A DNA stretch of 64,000 nt from Erythrocercus mccallii (Eukaryota; Chordata; Aves; Passeriformes; Dicruridae), in NCBI GenBank assembly GCA_013397435.1, contig VZRG01000879.1, forward strand, positions 124,001 to 188,000, read 5' to 3'. This document shows positions 62,743 through 64,000 of the stretch, piece by piece. How positions within the stretch are numbered: position 1 is the stretch's first letter; each line of letters opens with the position of its first letter. The position numbers and the translations under genes were made by a program. A model generated the notes under the pieces. That model saw only the letters and a list, made by a program, of their open reading frames with translations. It did not search any database and was not told the origin of the DNA.

Positions 62743-62800
62743 CAGGAATACTTGTAAATGTAGTTCTCCCTACTCTACTGTCAATGTCTTCTTCAATGTC
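62743..62800 (-). other. Candidate 58-base exon, minus strand
   Basis: On the minus strand the 3' splice signal ccttgttttgctgaactcctcaag precedes 62800 and the 5' splice site CCTG|GTAAGC follows 62743. The frame (phase 0 in, phase 1 out) reads DIEEDIDSRVG and continues with a Thr/Ser-rich part. It stays open for about 27 codons further upstream, so a larger exon is possible. Splicing to 62220-62278 over a 464-base intron keeps the frame. I recognise no family. Confidence 0.18.
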
Positions 62801-63902
62801 CTTGAGGAGTTCAGCAAAACAAGGTGCAGAATGAAGAAGGCCAAAGAGCCTCAGAACCGTTGTTCTGGATTTGAGTACCACCTACCCAAAATAATTTTCT
62901 CCTATGTGTACAGTCCATGTAGCAGGAACAATTGTTAGCAAAGTTTGAACTTGTGACCCAAGCAAATGTGATACCTTGTGTGGGAATTTGGGACTAGGGC
63001 AGAATGATACTTAGATCTTTGTTGAGTGAGCCATCAAACACTCTAATTGACAATAAGCAGGGTTATAGGCAGCTTAATTTCTTTGGATGCTGCTCTCTTA
63101 ATTTCTTTTTTCTGGCTGCACAGAGAAATCCAACACCTTGGTGTTGATATCAGCTTTATTTGATGTTTTGAGCTAAGCTGACAGAGATGACTTTTTGGTT
63201 GTACTAATAAAGAAATTGCTTTTGACAGCTTAGATCAGTTGTACCTCGCTGCCAGCACCGAGTGGACTTGTGGCAGGCTGGGTTTGTGATCCTGGTGGCT
63301 GGGGCAGAGTTGGACAGCACAGCTTTCTCTGCCTCTCACCTCTCCTCTCAGGACCTGCTGTGCCTGCCTGTGCCTTACCAGGAGAACCCCTCACATCTGC
63401 TGCCTAATGGGGGCTTCTCAATTCACACCACTCAGTGGTCTTCATAATTTGCCTTGGACGGAGTGTTGTTAAACCCCTGAACATTGCCTGGGTTTGCTGT
63501 CCCTTGAGGCACTGTCAGATCTAAACCGCTGCCAAACAAAATTATTCCACCTGCTCCTTGGCTCTAAGCATCTAATCACCCAAGCCCAGCAGAGTTTTGT
63601 TTAGAGAACAGAAATAATTGCAGTGCTGCACTGGTTCCCAGCAGAGCTAGCGGTGTCCATGTCACCCGGTGAACTGGAGAATGAAGGAGTAACTGAATGC
63701 CTTGTTCAGCTTGTTTCTCATGGGAATATTTCTAGGATTTTCATAGGACTCTCCTGGGTCTGCCCCAGCCTTTTTTGGCCAAAATTAGTGCCCTGAGTTT
63801 ATGGTGGAAGGGAGCAGCTGGAGAGTATTAGGCTCTGCTCCAAGCATGATTTTGAGCAGGCCAGTGCCTCATAGCTAAAGCTAGATGGTTTAACCGATTA
63901 TT

Positions 63903-63915
63903 TGCTGACTCATCA
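63903..63915. promoter_or_regulatory. NF-E2 / AP-1-type motif
   Basis: TGCTGACTCATCA contains the AP-1 core TGACTCA preceded by TGC, which fits the NF-E2 consensus YGCTGASTCAY exactly over eleven positions. Heterodimers of small MAF with NF-E2, NRF or BACH proteins bind such sites. The surrounding 100 bases also hold tttttaatgcc and ggataatgc words. Confidence 0.35.
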
Positions 63916-64000
63916 CTTCTCCTGGTTTCTTTCCCACACAATTTTTAATGCCACACCCCTCTTCCTAGGGATAATGCATTACTTGTGCATCTTAATAGTT

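Larger units (their letters stand above)
61741..64000. other. Noncoding DNA with candidate exons, no gene recognised
   Basis: Mixed composition. It contains the purine tract at 61810-61848, the candidate minus-strand exon pair at 62220-62278 and 62743-62800, and the NF-E2/AP-1 motif at 63903-63915. The part from 63470 to 63700 has slightly raised CpG and words such as aaaccgctgccaaac and gctagcggtgtcc, and may be another conserved element. Confidence 0.5.

Noticed and set aside
1..64000. Search for CRISPR arrays, operons, phage or bacterial genes and intact endogenous retroviruses
   Set aside because: None seen; no regular direct repeats with spacers, no dense same-strand coding, and no pol- or gag-like frames.

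Overview
This window looks like nuclear DNA from a bird, from an intron or an intergenic region. The evidence is three decayed CR1 3' ends carrying the avian tail motif (positions 11246-11332 on +, 16915-17040 and 17071-17128 on -), several very old MIR-like SINE remnants, an AT-leaning background with rare CpG, and one sharply GC-rich CpG island interrupted by 281 N. No prokaryotic gene organisation is present. I recognise no protein-coding gene with confidence. Nearly every open frame is about the length expected by chance in vertebrate noncoding DNA, and the longest ones (positions 27128-28493) exist only because they run through the N gap.

Layout. Positions 1-27100 are mostly single-copy DNA with two MIR-like remnants, three CR1 fragments and a few segments dense in homeodomain or GATA/AP-1 motifs (16030-16340, 19060-19480, 20790-21000). 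Positions about 27200-28320 form a CpG island with the assembly gap inside it. A second, smaller CpG-rich patch at about 29395-29665 starts with a near-consensus 5' splice site on the + strand. Together these are the only credible promoter region, so the window may hold a first, untranslated exon and the flanking introns of a gene whose coding exons lie elsewhere. Positions 29700-49400 are again single-copy DNA with MIR remnants, a GC-richer block at 42.3-42.8 kb and short low-complexity tracts. Positions 49400-50200 carry the densest enhancer-like motif cluster: at least five GATA sites, a FOX site and locally raised CpG. Positions 50200-64000 contain one more MIR remnant, a 200-base T/G-rich tract, an RFX X-box element at 61544-61557 and an NF-E2/AP-1 site at 63903-63915.

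How the parts may work together is inference: a CpG-island promoter surrounded by candidate distal enhancers, several with GATA plus AP-1/NF-E2 or FOX motifs. Four short candidate exon regions with good splice signals and open frames are listed at low confidence. The pair at 62743-62800 and 62220-62278 on the - strand is of most interest because the splice phases agree. No tRNA, rRNA, CRISPR array, intact transposon or endogenous retrovirus was found.
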